From assembly GCA_034522055.1 (NCBI GenBank), contig JAXHLS010000002.1:1860001-1924000 (forward strand): a stretch of DNA of 64,000 bases, in the 5' to 3' direction. The translations under genes were made by a program, and so were the position numbers. The notes below the pieces were generated by a model, which saw only the letters and a list, made by a program, of their open reading frames with translations, was not told the DNA's origin and ran no database searches. Of the stretch, positions 8,537-17,083 are shown one piece after another. Each line of letters begins with the position of its first letter. Position 1 is the stretch's first letter. The stretch comes from Gammaproteobacteria bacterium. Its GTDB lineage: Bacteria > Pseudomonadota > Gammaproteobacteria > JAABTG01.

Positions 8537-10543
8537 ATGTATTACGATCACTTCGGACTGACAGAGCCACCGTTTCGCATCACCCCGGATACCCGTTGGT
8601 TCTTCACCGGCGGCAACCGCGGTGCCATCCTCGACGCCCTGGCCTTCGCCATCACCAACGGCGAGGGCATCGTCAAGGTGGTGGGGGAGGTGGGCAGCGG
8701 CAAGACCATGCTGTGCCGCATGCTCGAGGTGCGCCTGCCCGCGGGGGTGGAGGTGGTGTACCTGGCCAACCCCAACCTGTCCCCCGACAACATCCTCCAC
8801 GCCATCGCCTTCGAGCTGGACCTCGGTCTCGCCGAGGACGCCTCGCGGCTCCAGGTCATGCAGGTGTTGCAGCGCTACCTGCTGGAGCGCCACGGTGCCG
8901 GCAGCCAGGTGGTGGTGTTCGTGGAAGAGGCCCAGAGCATGCCCATCGAGACCCTGGAGGAGATCCGGCTGCTCAGCAACCTCGAGACCCAGCGCCACAA
9001 GCTCCTGCAACTGGTGCTGTTCGGCCAGCCCGAACTCGAGCCCAATCTGTCCGCGCCCCACATCCGCCAACTGCGCGAGCGCATCACCCACAGCTTCGAG
9101 CTGCCGGCCTTCAGCCGCGACGAGATCGGCCAGTACCTGGATTTCCGCATGCGCGCCGCCGGCTACCGCGGTCCGGCGGTGTTCACCCCGGCGGCGGTGC
9201 GGGCCATCGCGCGGGCCTCCGAGGGCCTCATCCGGCGCATCAATATCCTGGCGGACAAATCCCTCCTCGCCGCCTATGCGGCGGGTACCCATCAGGTGAC
9301 GCCGCGGCTGGTGAAGGTGGCGGTGGCCGACAGCGAGTTCGGCCGTCGCGCGCGGTGGCGCCGGCCCCTGGCCTGGGTCAGCATCACCACCGGTCTGGCG
9401 GTGCTCGCCACCGCCGGTTACCTGTGGCTCACCCGCCCCCAGTGGCCCGACGCCCCGGCCGCCGCCGCGCCGGCGGCGCCGTCCGCGTCCCGGCAGGCCG
9501 CCCCCGCCGCCAACCGGGAAGCGCCCCCGCGGGAGGCCGCCGGCGCACCGCAACCGGCGCCGCCCCAGCCGCAGCCCGGCGGGGCGCCGGTGCGGGAGTA
9601 TTCGCCGCGCCAGGCAGAGAAGACACCCAGCGCGGCCCCGGAGCAGATACAGGGCCAGCAGATACAGGGCCAGCAGACACAGGGGCAGCAGACACAGGGG
9701 CAGCAGATACAGGGGCAGCAGACACAGGGGCAGCAGACACAGGGGCAGGCAAAGAAGGCCCCCGGCGGCGGCGTCAGACCCGGAATGGACATCGCCCCCG
9801 TACCGCCGCGGCAAGCGGCCCGGGAACCGGAACGGCCAGCGGCTACCCGCCCCGCGGCCGTGGCGGTCGCGCCCACCCCCCTTCCCCAGGTCGCCGACGC
9901 GCCGTCCGCCGTGGCCACGCCGCCGCGTGCCGCGGCAACCTCCGCCCCACGGGCGCAGGAAGCACCGGTACGACCCCACGCGTACACCGACGCCGCGACC
10001 TCCGCCCCACGGGCGCCGGAAACACCGGTACGACCCCACGCGTACACCGACGCCGCAACCTCCGCCCCACGGGCGCAGGACGCACCGCCTCCGCCCGCTG
10101 CACCGTCCGACCCGGCTGGTGAAGAGCCCCGGCCCGCCGCACCGCCGGCCCTCGTCCCCGGGGAGATGGTCACCACCCCGGCGGTGGCGGCCGGGGACCC
10201 CTATCTGGAGGCCCGGCTGGCGGCCACCCGCGACTGGCTCGAAGAGGCCGATCCCGCCCATTTCAGCATCCAGCTCATGCTCGTGAGTTCGCGCCGGGCC
10301 GCCGAACTCGACCGCCGCCTGCGGGACGCCGGGCTCGGCCATCGTCTCGAGGATATCTACGTCTATCGGGCGCTGGTGAACGGCGCCGACGTCGTGGGGG
10401 TGCTGCTCGGCGACTACGCCCGCTATGCCGCCGCCCGCGCGGATCTGGAGGACCTGCCCCGCTCCATGAAGACGGCCCAGCCCTTCATCCGCAACGTGCG
10501 AGACATCCGCGCCGGCCGGGTGCGCCGGATCGAGCCGGGATGA
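8537..10543 (+). CDS. mshM: MshM/ExeA-like AAA+ ATPase with C-terminal SPOR domain
   Basis: 668 residues. N-terminal ATPase: MYYDHFGLTEPPFRITPD is the ExeA/MshM opening, Walker A GEVGSGKT near residue 50, Walker B VVVFVEEAQ near 130. One membrane segment near 281-300 (SITTGLAVLATAGYLWL). Then a roughly 260-residue Pro/Ala/Gln-rich disordered linker with two tandem repeat tracts, and a C-terminal SPOR-like domain from about 555 (HFSIQLMLV ... DVVGVLLGDY) expected to bind peptidoglycan in the periplasm. Position right before mshL matches MSHA loci, where such ATPases assist secretin placement. Linker length is far above that of usual MshM, which lacks SPOR. Confidence 0.85.
   Translation: MYYDHFGLTEPPFRITPDTRWFFTGGNRGAILDALAFAITNGEGIVKVVGEVGSGKTMLCRMLEVRLPAGVEVVYLANPNLSPDNILHAIAFELDLGLAEDASRLQVMQVLQRYLLERHGAGSQVVVFVEEAQSMPIETLEEIRLLSNLETQRHKLLQLVLFGQPELEPNLSAPHIRQLRERITHSFELPAFSRDEIGQYLDFRMRAAGYRGPAVFTPAAVRAIARASEGLIRRINILADKSLLAAYAAGTHQVTPRLVKVAVADSEFGRRARWRRPLAWVSITTGLAVLATAGYLWLTRPQWPDAPAAAAPAAPSASRQAAPAANREAPPREAAGAPQPAPPQPQPGGAPVREYSPRQAEKTPSAAPEQIQGQQIQGQQTQGQQTQGQQIQGQQTQGQQTQGQAKKAPGGGVRPGMDIAPVPPRQAAREPERPAATRPAAVAVAPTPLPQVADAPSAVATPPRAAATSAPRAQEAPVRPHAYTDAATSAPRAPETPVRPHAYTDAATSAPRAQDAPPPPAAPSDPAGEEPRPAAPPALVPGEMVTTPAVAAGDPYLEARLAATRDWLEEADPAHFSIQLMLVSSRRAAELDRRLRDAGLGHRLEDIYVYRALVNGADVVGVLLGDYARYAAARADLEDLPRSMKTAQPFIRNVRDIRAGRVRRIEPG
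9644..9748 (+). repeat. Seven tandem 15-bp repeats inside the MshM-like gene
   Basis: Seven head-to-tail copies of CAGAYACAGGGSCAG encode seven units of Gln-(Ile/Thr)-Gln-Gly-Gln in the periplasmic linker. The units differ at only two positions, a sign of recent slippage expansion. The length keeps the reading frame. Confidence 0.95.
9935..10084 (+). repeat. 60-bp tandem repeats (2.5 copies) inside the MshM-like gene
   Basis: Copies at 9935-9994 and 9995-10054 and a half copy at 10055-10084 encode ATSAPRAxExPVRPHAYTDA, a 20-residue unit in the linker before the SPOR domain. Only a few positions differ between copies, so the duplication is recent or homogenised. Confidence 0.93.
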
Positions 10544-10550
10544 ACGCAGG

Positions 10551-10648
10551 CCGGGATTCATCCCGACATCCGCGGGCGGCATATCCGCGCCGCCCGCATG
10601 CGCCGGGTCGAGCCACGATGAATGTAGGTCGGGATTCATCCCGACATC
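10551..10648. repeat. Two REP-like hairpins
   Basis: CGGGATTCATCCCG near 10552-10565 and GTAGGTCGGGATTCATCCCG at 10624-10643 are two copies of the dispersed hairpin whose stem is GTCGGGAT/ATCCCGAC. They lie in the 250-bp gap between mshM and mshL, where they could affect transcript stability or termination. The rest of the gap holds an AT-rich stretch near 10710-10760 that may contain the mshL promoter. Confidence 0.85.
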
Positions 10649-10790
10649 CAAACGCTCCATTCGGGCAGGGGACCCGCTCGTGCCCGCGAGCGGCGGTGAC
10701 AGGATGGCGATTTATGTGTAGTGGCGGCGATTTACCGGCGAGAGTGGTTTAAAATTCCTCGGGTCGGGCCGACAAGAGGGTGAGGGGCAC

Positions 10791-12431
10791 ATGGGGGACA
10801 TCATGAAAAGACTGGTATTGCTATTGGCGAGCGGCGCCCTGCTGGCGGGCTGCTCCTCGGCCCTGCCGCCGCCCCAGGAGCCCTCCGCGGGCCATATCCG
10901 GCCCGATCCCACTCCGGCGGCCCCGGCGGACATCCCCGACCCGGTGAGCCAGGTGCCCATCCTGCCGGAGCCCTCGCCGGCGCCCAAGCTGGAGACCTAT
11001 ACCGTGGTGGTGTCCGACGTGCCGGTGCGCGAGCTGCTGTTCGCCCTGGCCCGGGACGCCAGTCTCAACGTGGACATCCACCAGGACATCGCCGGCAGCG
11101 TCACCCTCAACGCCGTGGACCAGACCCTGCCCCAGATCCTGGAGCGCCTGTCCCGCCAGGTGGACCTGCGCTACGAGATGTCCGACAACCAACTCGTGGT
11201 GATGCCGGACAGTCCCTATCTCAAGACCTACAAGGTGGACTACGTGAATCTTGCCCGCACGAGTTCCAGTGACGTCCAGCTGAGTACCGAGATCGCGTCG
11301 GTGGGTGATTCGGGAAGCGGAAGTGGCGGTGGGGGCGGCGGGGGCCGGAGCGGCTCTTCCACCCAAGTGGACAACGAGTCCAATCATACCTTCTGGGAGA
11401 CCCTGGAGACGAATATCCAATCCATGCTCGGAAAGGGCTCCGGCGACGAAGAGATCGTCATCAGCAACCGCGAGTCCGGCGTCCTGACCGTGAGGGCCAC
11501 AGAGGTGCAGCATCGCCAGATCCAGGAATACATCGATCGTGTGGTCGCCAGTGTGAGCCGCCAAGTGCTCATCGAGGCCACTATCGTGGAAGTCGAGTTG
11601 AACGACGAGTACCAGTCGGGAGTGGATTGGTCGAAAGTGGCCATCGGTGAAGGCCTCACCGTGCTGTCCGGCGCCGCCGGCATCGCTTCTCCGGTGGGCG
11701 GTGCCCTGGCCACCACGGCCTTCGGGGCCGCCAACAACATTCCCAGCTTCCTGCTGGATTTCCAGAGCAAGGATGACCGCAACGACGGTATCACCTTCAC
11801 CGTCAGTCTGCTTAAGGAGTTCGGCAACGCCAAGGTACTGTCCAGCCCCAAACTGATGGCGCTGAACAATCAGACCGCCGTGCTCAAGGTTGTGGAGAAC
11901 ATCGTTTATTTCGAGATCGACCGCGACACTTCGCAGTCCGAGGCCTCCACCGTGACCACGGAGGAGTCCAACATCCTGACGGTGCCCGTGGGACTCGTGA
12001 TGCACGTGACTCCCCAGATCAGCGAGTCCGACAATGTCATCCTCAACGTGCGTCCGACCATATCCCGGGTCACTCAGTTCGTCGCCGACCCCCTGAACGC
12101 CAATAATCTGGTGCCCCAGGTGGCGGTCAGGGAGATGGATTCGGTGCTCAAGGTGCCAAGCGGGCGCATTGCGGTGCTGGGTGGGCTCATGCAGGATGAG
12201 GATCGCCGTACCAGCAGTGGCCTACCTGGGCTACCGGACAACGGTGGGCTTGGCGAGGCCTTCAAGCATCGCCGTAATCAGGTGACCAAGTCGGAGTTGG
12301 TGATCTTCATGCGCCCCCTGGTAGTGCATGAAGCCGATATCGAAAAGGACCTCCGGGAGTTCCGTCCCTTCCTGGAGCAGGCCTACCGGCTGCCGAGCGT
12401 TTCCTCGGCCACCACCGGCTCGCGGCCATGA
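10791..12431 (+). CDS. mshL: MSHA-type pilus secretin lipoprotein MshL
   Basis: About 546 residues. The N-terminus MKRLVLLLASGALLAGC is a lipoprotein signal with lipobox LLAGC; ATG 10791 or the in-frame ATG 10803 could start translation, and both have purine-rich sequences upstream. Residues 60-140 form the secretin/TonB short N-terminal domain (VPVRELLFALARDASLNVDI), followed by a Gly/Ser-rich linker and the C-terminal secretin domain (ESGVLTVRATEVQH, VLSSPKLMALNNQTAVLKV, LKVPSGRIAVLGGLMQ). It forms the outer-membrane ring through which the pilus passes. The next gene overlaps it by 4 nt. Confidence 0.94.
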   Translation: MGDIMKRLVLLLASGALLAGCSSALPPPQEPSAGHIRPDPTPAAPADIPDPVSQVPILPEPSPAPKLETYTVVVSDVPVRELLFALARDASLNVDIHQDIAGSVTLNAVDQTLPQILERLSRQVDLRYEMSDNQLVVMPDSPYLKTYKVDYVNLARTSSSDVQLSTEIASVGDSGSGSGGGGGGGRSGSSTQVDNESNHTFWETLETNIQSMLGKGSGDEEIVISNRESGVLTVRATEVQHRQIQEYIDRVVASVSRQVLIEATIVEVELNDEYQSGVDWSKVAIGEGLTVLSGAAGIASPVGGALATTAFGAANNIPSFLLDFQSKDDRNDGITFTVSLLKEFGNAKVLSSPKLMALNNQTAVLKVVENIVYFEIDRDTSQSEASTVTTEESNILTVPVGLVMHVTPQISESDNVILNVRPTISRVTQFVADPLNANNLVPQVAVREMDSVLKVPSGRIAVLGGLMQDEDRRTSSGLPGLPDNGGLGEAFKHRRNQVTKSELVIFMRPLVVHEADIEKDLREFRPFLEQAYRLPSVSSATTGSRP

Positions 12432-14170
12432 GCCTCCTCCTCGACGCCCTCAAGCAGGCCGAGAAGGCGAAGCTGGAGCGTACCGGCGAGGGCGCCAGCC
12501 CGGAGCGGTTGGAGATGGAGCCTCCGCCGGAGCGGCAGATGCCTGGCCCGGAACCCCATGAGGAGCCCGGCGAGGGACTCAGTATCGAACCTCTGGAAGA
12601 GGCCCCCGCGGGGGGGTGGCGTATGGAACACGACGATGACTCGAAGGGCCCGCGTTCCGGAGGGGACGAATCCCTGCGGCTGGAACGGCGGGAGGGGGGC
12701 AAGGAGGACAGCGACCGCCTGAACCTCGAGGAGCTGGCATCCCGGTTGACGGACTCCTCGGGCCGTTTCGCCCGGCCGGCGGCGGACGAGGACCTGACCC
12801 CGCCCGGGGATACCGACGAGTTCGACCCCCAGGCCGCCACCATGCCCTCCATGAGAAACGTGCAGGAGTCCATGCGCGATTTCTACGACGGCACCGGCAG
12901 GATGACCGGGGACGAGGTGACGTCGGCCATGGCCTCCCAGCGCGGCGGCGCCGACGCGACGGGCGCCACCACCCGGGTGTCCCAGCACGATGCCCTGAAC
13001 GTGTTCAAGGCCAAGGTGAAGGGCGCCGGCAGGAAGGACACGCCGCGCCGTACCTGGGTGCTGCTGGGGGTGGCGGGGGTGCTGCTGCTGGCCGGGGTGG
13101 GGGGCTGGTTGTGGGTGTCCATGAGCGGCCTGACCTCCGTCGCGCGCCCGCCCGTGGCCCGCGTCCCGTTGCCCGCCCCGGTGGCGGAGGCGCCCGCCAC
13201 GGCGGCGCGCCCGCCGGCGGCCCCGGCCACCACGCCGGCTACCGCAGCGGCACCCGCCGCCACGGCGTCGAGTGCCGCTCCGTCCTCCCCCCCGCAACCC
13301 GCGCCGGCTACCCCCGCATCGCCCATGACGCCCGAGCAGGCCCTGGCGGCGGCCACCACGCCCCAGGCGCCGGCCGCCGAGCCCGAGCCGCCGCGCACCG
13401 CCGCGGCGGACGGCGCCGCCGCCACGACGGATAGGGGAACGGACCGGGCCGCCGCCGCACGGGAGACCCCATCACGCACCGCCGCGGCGACGGAACAGCC
13501 GCGAACGGTGGCGCGGGCCGGGCGGCCCGCCGCCGATGAAGGCTCCCTGCCCATCCGCATCGACCGCAGCCCCGCCCGCGACCCCGAGTTCCGTCAGACC
13601 CGCGGCGCCTACGACATGTACCGCAGCGGTGACCTGGCCGGTGCCGAGTCGGCCTACCGGCAGGTGTTGAAGAAGAGCCCCCAGAACCGCGATGCCCTGC
13701 TGGGGCTGGCGGCGGTGGCCCTCAAGACCGGGCGGCCGCAGGAGGCCCAGGGCTACTACCTGCGCCTGCTGGCCCTGAACCCTAAGGACCGCCTGGCCCT
13801 CGCCGCGCTGACCTCCCTGCAGGCGGTACAGGACCCGGTGCAGACCGTCAGCCGCCTCAAGGTGCTGCTGGACAGGAACCCCGACGAGGGCTATCTGCAC
13901 TTCGCCCTGGGCAACGTCTATGCGGCCCAGCGGCAATGGCCGGCGGCCCAGCAGGCCTTTTTCAATGCCTACCGCATGGACAAGACCAACGGCGACTACG
14001 CCTTCAACCTCGCCATCAGCCTCGACCAGATGGGGCAGCATGCCGCGGCCCTGGATTATTACCGCGAGGCCCTGGCGCGCGCCGGCGAGCGGTCCGTGAG
14101 CTTCGACCGGGCGCGGGTCGTGCAGCGCATCGACGCCCTCGCCCCACCCGCGGTGGCACCGGCTTCATGA
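12428..14170 (+). CDS. mshN: MshN-like TPR membrane protein of the pilus system
   Basis: 580 residues; ATG overlaps the mshL stop by 4 nt. Starts MSLLLDALKQAEKAKLER, the usual opening of MshN/GspB-like proteins. The cytoplasmic N-terminal 200 residues are charged and low-complexity. One membrane segment lies near residue 207 (WVLLGVAGVLLLAGVGGWLW), then an Ala/Pro-rich periplasmic linker and, from about 390, several TPR repeats (MYRSGDLAGAESAYRQVLKK; LGLAAVALKTGRPQEAQGYY). TPR proteins at this position help assemble or stabilise the secretin. Identification rests on gene order and architecture; the sequence itself is poorly conserved. Confidence 0.85.
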   Translation: MSLLLDALKQAEKAKLERTGEGASPERLEMEPPPERQMPGPEPHEEPGEGLSIEPLEEAPAGGWRMEHDDDSKGPRSGGDESLRLERREGGKEDSDRLNLEELASRLTDSSGRFARPAADEDLTPPGDTDEFDPQAATMPSMRNVQESMRDFYDGTGRMTGDEVTSAMASQRGGADATGATTRVSQHDALNVFKAKVKGAGRKDTPRRTWVLLGVAGVLLLAGVGGWLWVSMSGLTSVARPPVARVPLPAPVAEAPATAARPPAAPATTPATAAAPAATASSAAPSSPPQPAPATPASPMTPEQALAAATTPQAPAAEPEPPRTAAADGAAATTDRGTDRAAAARETPSRTAAATEQPRTVARAGRPAADEGSLPIRIDRSPARDPEFRQTRGAYDMYRSGDLAGAESAYRQVLKKSPQNRDALLGLAAVALKTGRPQEAQGYYLRLLALNPKDRLALAALTSLQAVQDPVQTVSRLKVLLDRNPDEGYLHFALGNVYAAQRQWPAAQQAFFNAYRMDKTNGDYAFNLAISLDQMGQHAAALDYYREALARAGERSVSFDRARVVQRIDALAPPAVAPAS

Positions 14171-14171
14171 C

Positions 14172-15878
14172 ATGACCGTAACCCCAAGCCCCAGACGCAT
14201 CGGTGAGGTCCTGGTCGCCAAGGGACTGGTGAGCAAGGACCAGGTGGAGATCGCCCTCACCGAGCAGAAGCGCAGCAACCAGCATCTGGGCAAGATCCTG
14301 GTGCGCCTCGGCTTCGTCACCGAGGGTGTCATCCGCGATGTCGTGGGCGGCTCCCTGGGCCAGGCCTCCATCGACATCAGCAGGGTGGTGGTGGACAGCG
14401 ACGTGGTGCGCCTCATTCCCCGCGACGTGGCGCGGCGCTTCAACGTCCTCGCGGTGTCCCTGGAGGAGGATAAGAAGCTCCTCACCGTGGCCATGGGGGA
14501 CACCTTCAACGTGGTGGCCCTGGACAAGATCCGTACCCAGATCGGCACCGAATACCACATCCGGCCCCTGCTCGCCGGCGAGGCCGAGATCGAGAAGGCC
14601 ATTGACCAGTTCTACGGCTTCGAGCTGTCCGTGGACGGCATTCTGCTGGAGATCGAGACCGGCGAGATCGACTACCAGAGCCTCGAGGCCGAGACCGACG
14701 AGTACAGCCAGCCGGTGGTGCGCCTGGTGAACGCCCTGCTGTCCGATGCGGTGAAACGGGAGGCCTCGGACATCCACTTCGAGCCCGAGCAGGAATTCCT
14801 GCGCATCCGCTACCGCATCGACGGCGTGCTGCGCCAGATCCGCAGCCTGCACAAGAACTACTGGTCCGCCATCGCGGTGCGCATCAAGGTGATGTCGGGC
14901 ATGGACATCGCCGAGATGCGGGCGCCCCAGGACGGGCGTTTCTCCCTGTCCCTGTACGGGCGCGCCATCGACTTCCGGGTCTCCACCCTGCCCACCACCC
15001 ATGGCGAGAATATCGTGCTGCGGGTGCTGGACCGCCAGAAGGGCATCGTGCCTCTGGACGGCCTCGGCCTGCACAAAGAGGAGCTGTCCCTGCTGCGCCT
15101 GATGATCGCCCGGCCCGAGGGCATCATCCTGGTCACCGGCCCCACCGGCAGCGGCAAGACCACCACCCTCTATTCCCTGCTCATGCATCTGAACGAGGAG
15201 GGCGTGAACATCATGACCCTGGAGGACCCGGTGGAGTACCCCATGGGGCTCATTCGCCAGACCTCCGTCAACGACACCGTGAAGCTCGATTTCGCCAACG
15301 GCATCCGCACCCTGATGCGCCAGGACCCGGATATCATCCTGGTGGGCGAGATCCGGGACGAGGACACCGCCGAGATGGCGTTCCGGGCCGCCATGACCGG
15401 CCATCAGGTCTTCTCCACCCTGCATACCAATTCGGCGGTGGGGGCCGTGTCCAGGCTGCGGGATATCGGCATCAGTTCCGAGATCATGGCGGGCAATATC
15501 ATCGGCGTGGTGGCGCAACGCCTCATCCGCACCCTGTGCCCCGACTGCAAGGAGCCCTACGAGCCCACCAAGGTGGAGCGCCAGTTGCTGGGCCTGCACG
15601 TCGGGGATGCCGCGCCCATCCTCTATGCCGCCAAGGGCTGCGCCAAGTGCGACCATCAGGGCTACAAGGGGCGCATCGCCCTCATGGAGATCCTGCGCGT
15701 GGATGCGGAGATCGACGCGCTGCTGGCCCAGGGGGCCACCACGCGCGATATCGCCAGGCAGGCCCAGGAACGGCACTTCCGCTCGCTGGCCGATGACGGC
15801 ATCCGCCGCGTGATGGAGGGCCTCACCACCATCGACGAGATCTCGCGGGTGGTGGACCTGACGGACAGGCTGACCTGA
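14172..15878 (+). CDS. mshE: MSHA pilus extension ATPase MshE (GspE/PilB family)
   Basis: 568 residues. The MshEN-type N-terminal domain (RIGEVLVAKGLVSKDQVEIA) belongs to the family known to bind cyclic-di-GMP. Walker A GPTGSGKTTTLY lies near residue 322, the Asp box TLEDPVEY near 350, Walker B DPDIILVGEIRD near 390 and the His box MTGHQVFSTLHTNSA near 410. A C-terminal tetracysteine zinc motif is formed by CPDC and CAKC. It is the cytoplasmic hexameric motor that drives pilin polymerisation with MshG. The gene starts 2 nt after mshN and overlaps mshG by 1 nt. Confidence 0.96.
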   Translation: MTVTPSPRRIGEVLVAKGLVSKDQVEIALTEQKRSNQHLGKILVRLGFVTEGVIRDVVGGSLGQASIDISRVVVDSDVVRLIPRDVARRFNVLAVSLEEDKKLLTVAMGDTFNVVALDKIRTQIGTEYHIRPLLAGEAEIEKAIDQFYGFELSVDGILLEIETGEIDYQSLEAETDEYSQPVVRLVNALLSDAVKREASDIHFEPEQEFLRIRYRIDGVLRQIRSLHKNYWSAIAVRIKVMSGMDIAEMRAPQDGRFSLSLYGRAIDFRVSTLPTTHGENIVLRVLDRQKGIVPLDGLGLHKEELSLLRLMIARPEGIILVTGPTGSGKTTTLYSLLMHLNEEGVNIMTLEDPVEYPMGLIRQTSVNDTVKLDFANGIRTLMRQDPDIILVGEIRDEDTAEMAFRAAMTGHQVFSTLHTNSAVGAVSRLRDIGISSEIMAGNIIGVVAQRLIRTLCPDCKEPYEPTKVERQLLGLHVGDAAPILYAAKGCAKCDHQGYKGRIALMEILRVDAEIDALLAQGATTRDIARQAQERHFRSLADDGIRRVMEGLTTIDEISRVVDLTDRLT

Positions 15879-17083
15879 TGGCACTGTTCCAGTACAAGGC
15901 CATGAATCCCGCCGGGCGCATGGCCGGGGGCCAGATGGAGGCGGTGAACCCGGCGGACCTGGAGCTGCGCCTGGCGCGCATGGGGCTGGACCTGATCCGC
16001 TCCAAGGAGGTCAAACGCCGCACCCGCAGCGTGGGCCACAAGCGCATCACCCGCCAGGACCTCATCGGCTTCCTGTTCCACATGGAGCAGCTGTCCCAGG
16101 CCGGCGTACCCATCCTCGAGGCCCTGTCGGACCTGCGGGACACCATCGAGCACCCGCGTTTTCGCGAGGTCATCGCCTCCCTCATCGAGAGCATCGAGGG
16201 CGGGTCGCCCCTGTCGGAGGCCCTGGCGCAGCATCCCTCGGTGTTCGACGAGGTGATGGTGAACCTCATCCGCGCCGGCGAGACCAGCGGCGAGTTGTCG
16301 GCGGTGCTCGCCAACCTCACCGAGACCCTGAAGTGGCAGGACGAGCAGATACGGCAGATCAAGACCCTGATGATCTACCCCGCCGTCATCGCCGTGGTGA
16401 TGACGGCGGTGATCCTGTTCGTCATGACCTACATCGTGCCCCAGCTGGTCAAGGTCATCGAGAACATGGGCCAGACCCTGCCCCTGCACACCCGCATCCT
16501 CATCGCCACCTCGGATTTCTTCGTCGACTACTGGTATGTGGTCCTCGCCCTGCCGGTGCTGCTGTTCGCGGGGCTCAAGTACGCCGTGCGCGTCAGTCCC
16601 GCCGCCCGCTACACCGTGGACGACCTCAAGCTGCGGGTGTGGATCATCGGGCCGCTGCTCAAGAAGACCATACTGGCGCGCTTCGCCCACTTCTTCGGGC
16701 TCATGTACGGCTCCGGCATCACGGTGCTGGAGTGCGTGCGGGTGAGCGAGGAGATCGTCGGCAATGCCGCCATCAAGGAGGCCATTCACCGCGCCGGCGG
16801 CCGTATCGCCGACGGTGCCAGCATCAGCCAGAGCCTGGAGTATGCGGGCCTGTTCCCGCCCCTGGTGCTGCGCATGGTGCGCGTGGGCGAGAATACCGGC
16901 GCCCTGGACCGCTCCCTGGCCAATGTCAGCTATTTCTATTCCCGTGATGTCGAGGATGCCATCACCCGCCTGCAGAAGGCCATCGAGCCCACCATCACCC
17001 TGGTGCTGGGCGGCATCCTGGGCTGGGTGATGATTTCCGTGCTTGGACCCCTCTATGATCTCGTCGCTTCCGTCCAGATTTAA
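15878..17083 (+). CDS. mshG: MSHA pilus inner-membrane platform protein MshG (GspF/PilC family)
   Basis: 401 residues, normal for GspF/PilC. The family opening FQYKAMNPAGRMAGGQMEA is followed by two T2SSF domains, each with the FxxxLxxLxxAGVPI-type start (FLFHMEQLSQAGVPILEAL near residue 62; FAHFFGLMYGSGITVLECV near 270). Membrane segments lie near 165-190, 215-235 and 370-390. It anchors the ATPase MshE and the pilin base in the inner membrane. Start overlaps the mshE stop by 1 nt, so the two are translationally coupled. Confidence 0.96.
   Translation: MALFQYKAMNPAGRMAGGQMEAVNPADLELRLARMGLDLIRSKEVKRRTRSVGHKRITRQDLIGFLFHMEQLSQAGVPILEALSDLRDTIEHPRFREVIASLIESIEGGSPLSEALAQHPSVFDEVMVNLIRAGETSGELSAVLANLTETLKWQDEQIRQIKTLMIYPAVIAVVMTAVILFVMTYIVPQLVKVIENMGQTLPLHTRILIATSDFFVDYWYVVLALPVLLFAGLKYAVRVSPAARYTVDDLKLRVWIIGPLLKKTILARFAHFFGLMYGSGITVLECVRVSEEIVGNAAIKEAIHRAGGRIADGASISQSLEYAGLFPPLVLRMVRVGENTGALDRSLANVSYFYSRDVEDAITRLQKAIEPTITLVLGGILGWVMISVLGPLYDLVASVQI

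Noticed and set aside
9644-9748. Tandem 15-bp repeats as iteron/origin or CRISPR
   Set aside because: They are in-frame coding repeats inside a full-length gene, with no spacers and no replication genes nearby.
8399-10660. A 753-codon minus-strand open frame opposite the MshM-like gene
   Set aside because: Repetitive composition mirrors the tandem repeats of the sense gene; no start signal or family.
14016-15884. A 622-codon minus-strand open frame opposite mshE
   Set aside because: Antisense shadow of a fully recognisable ATPase.
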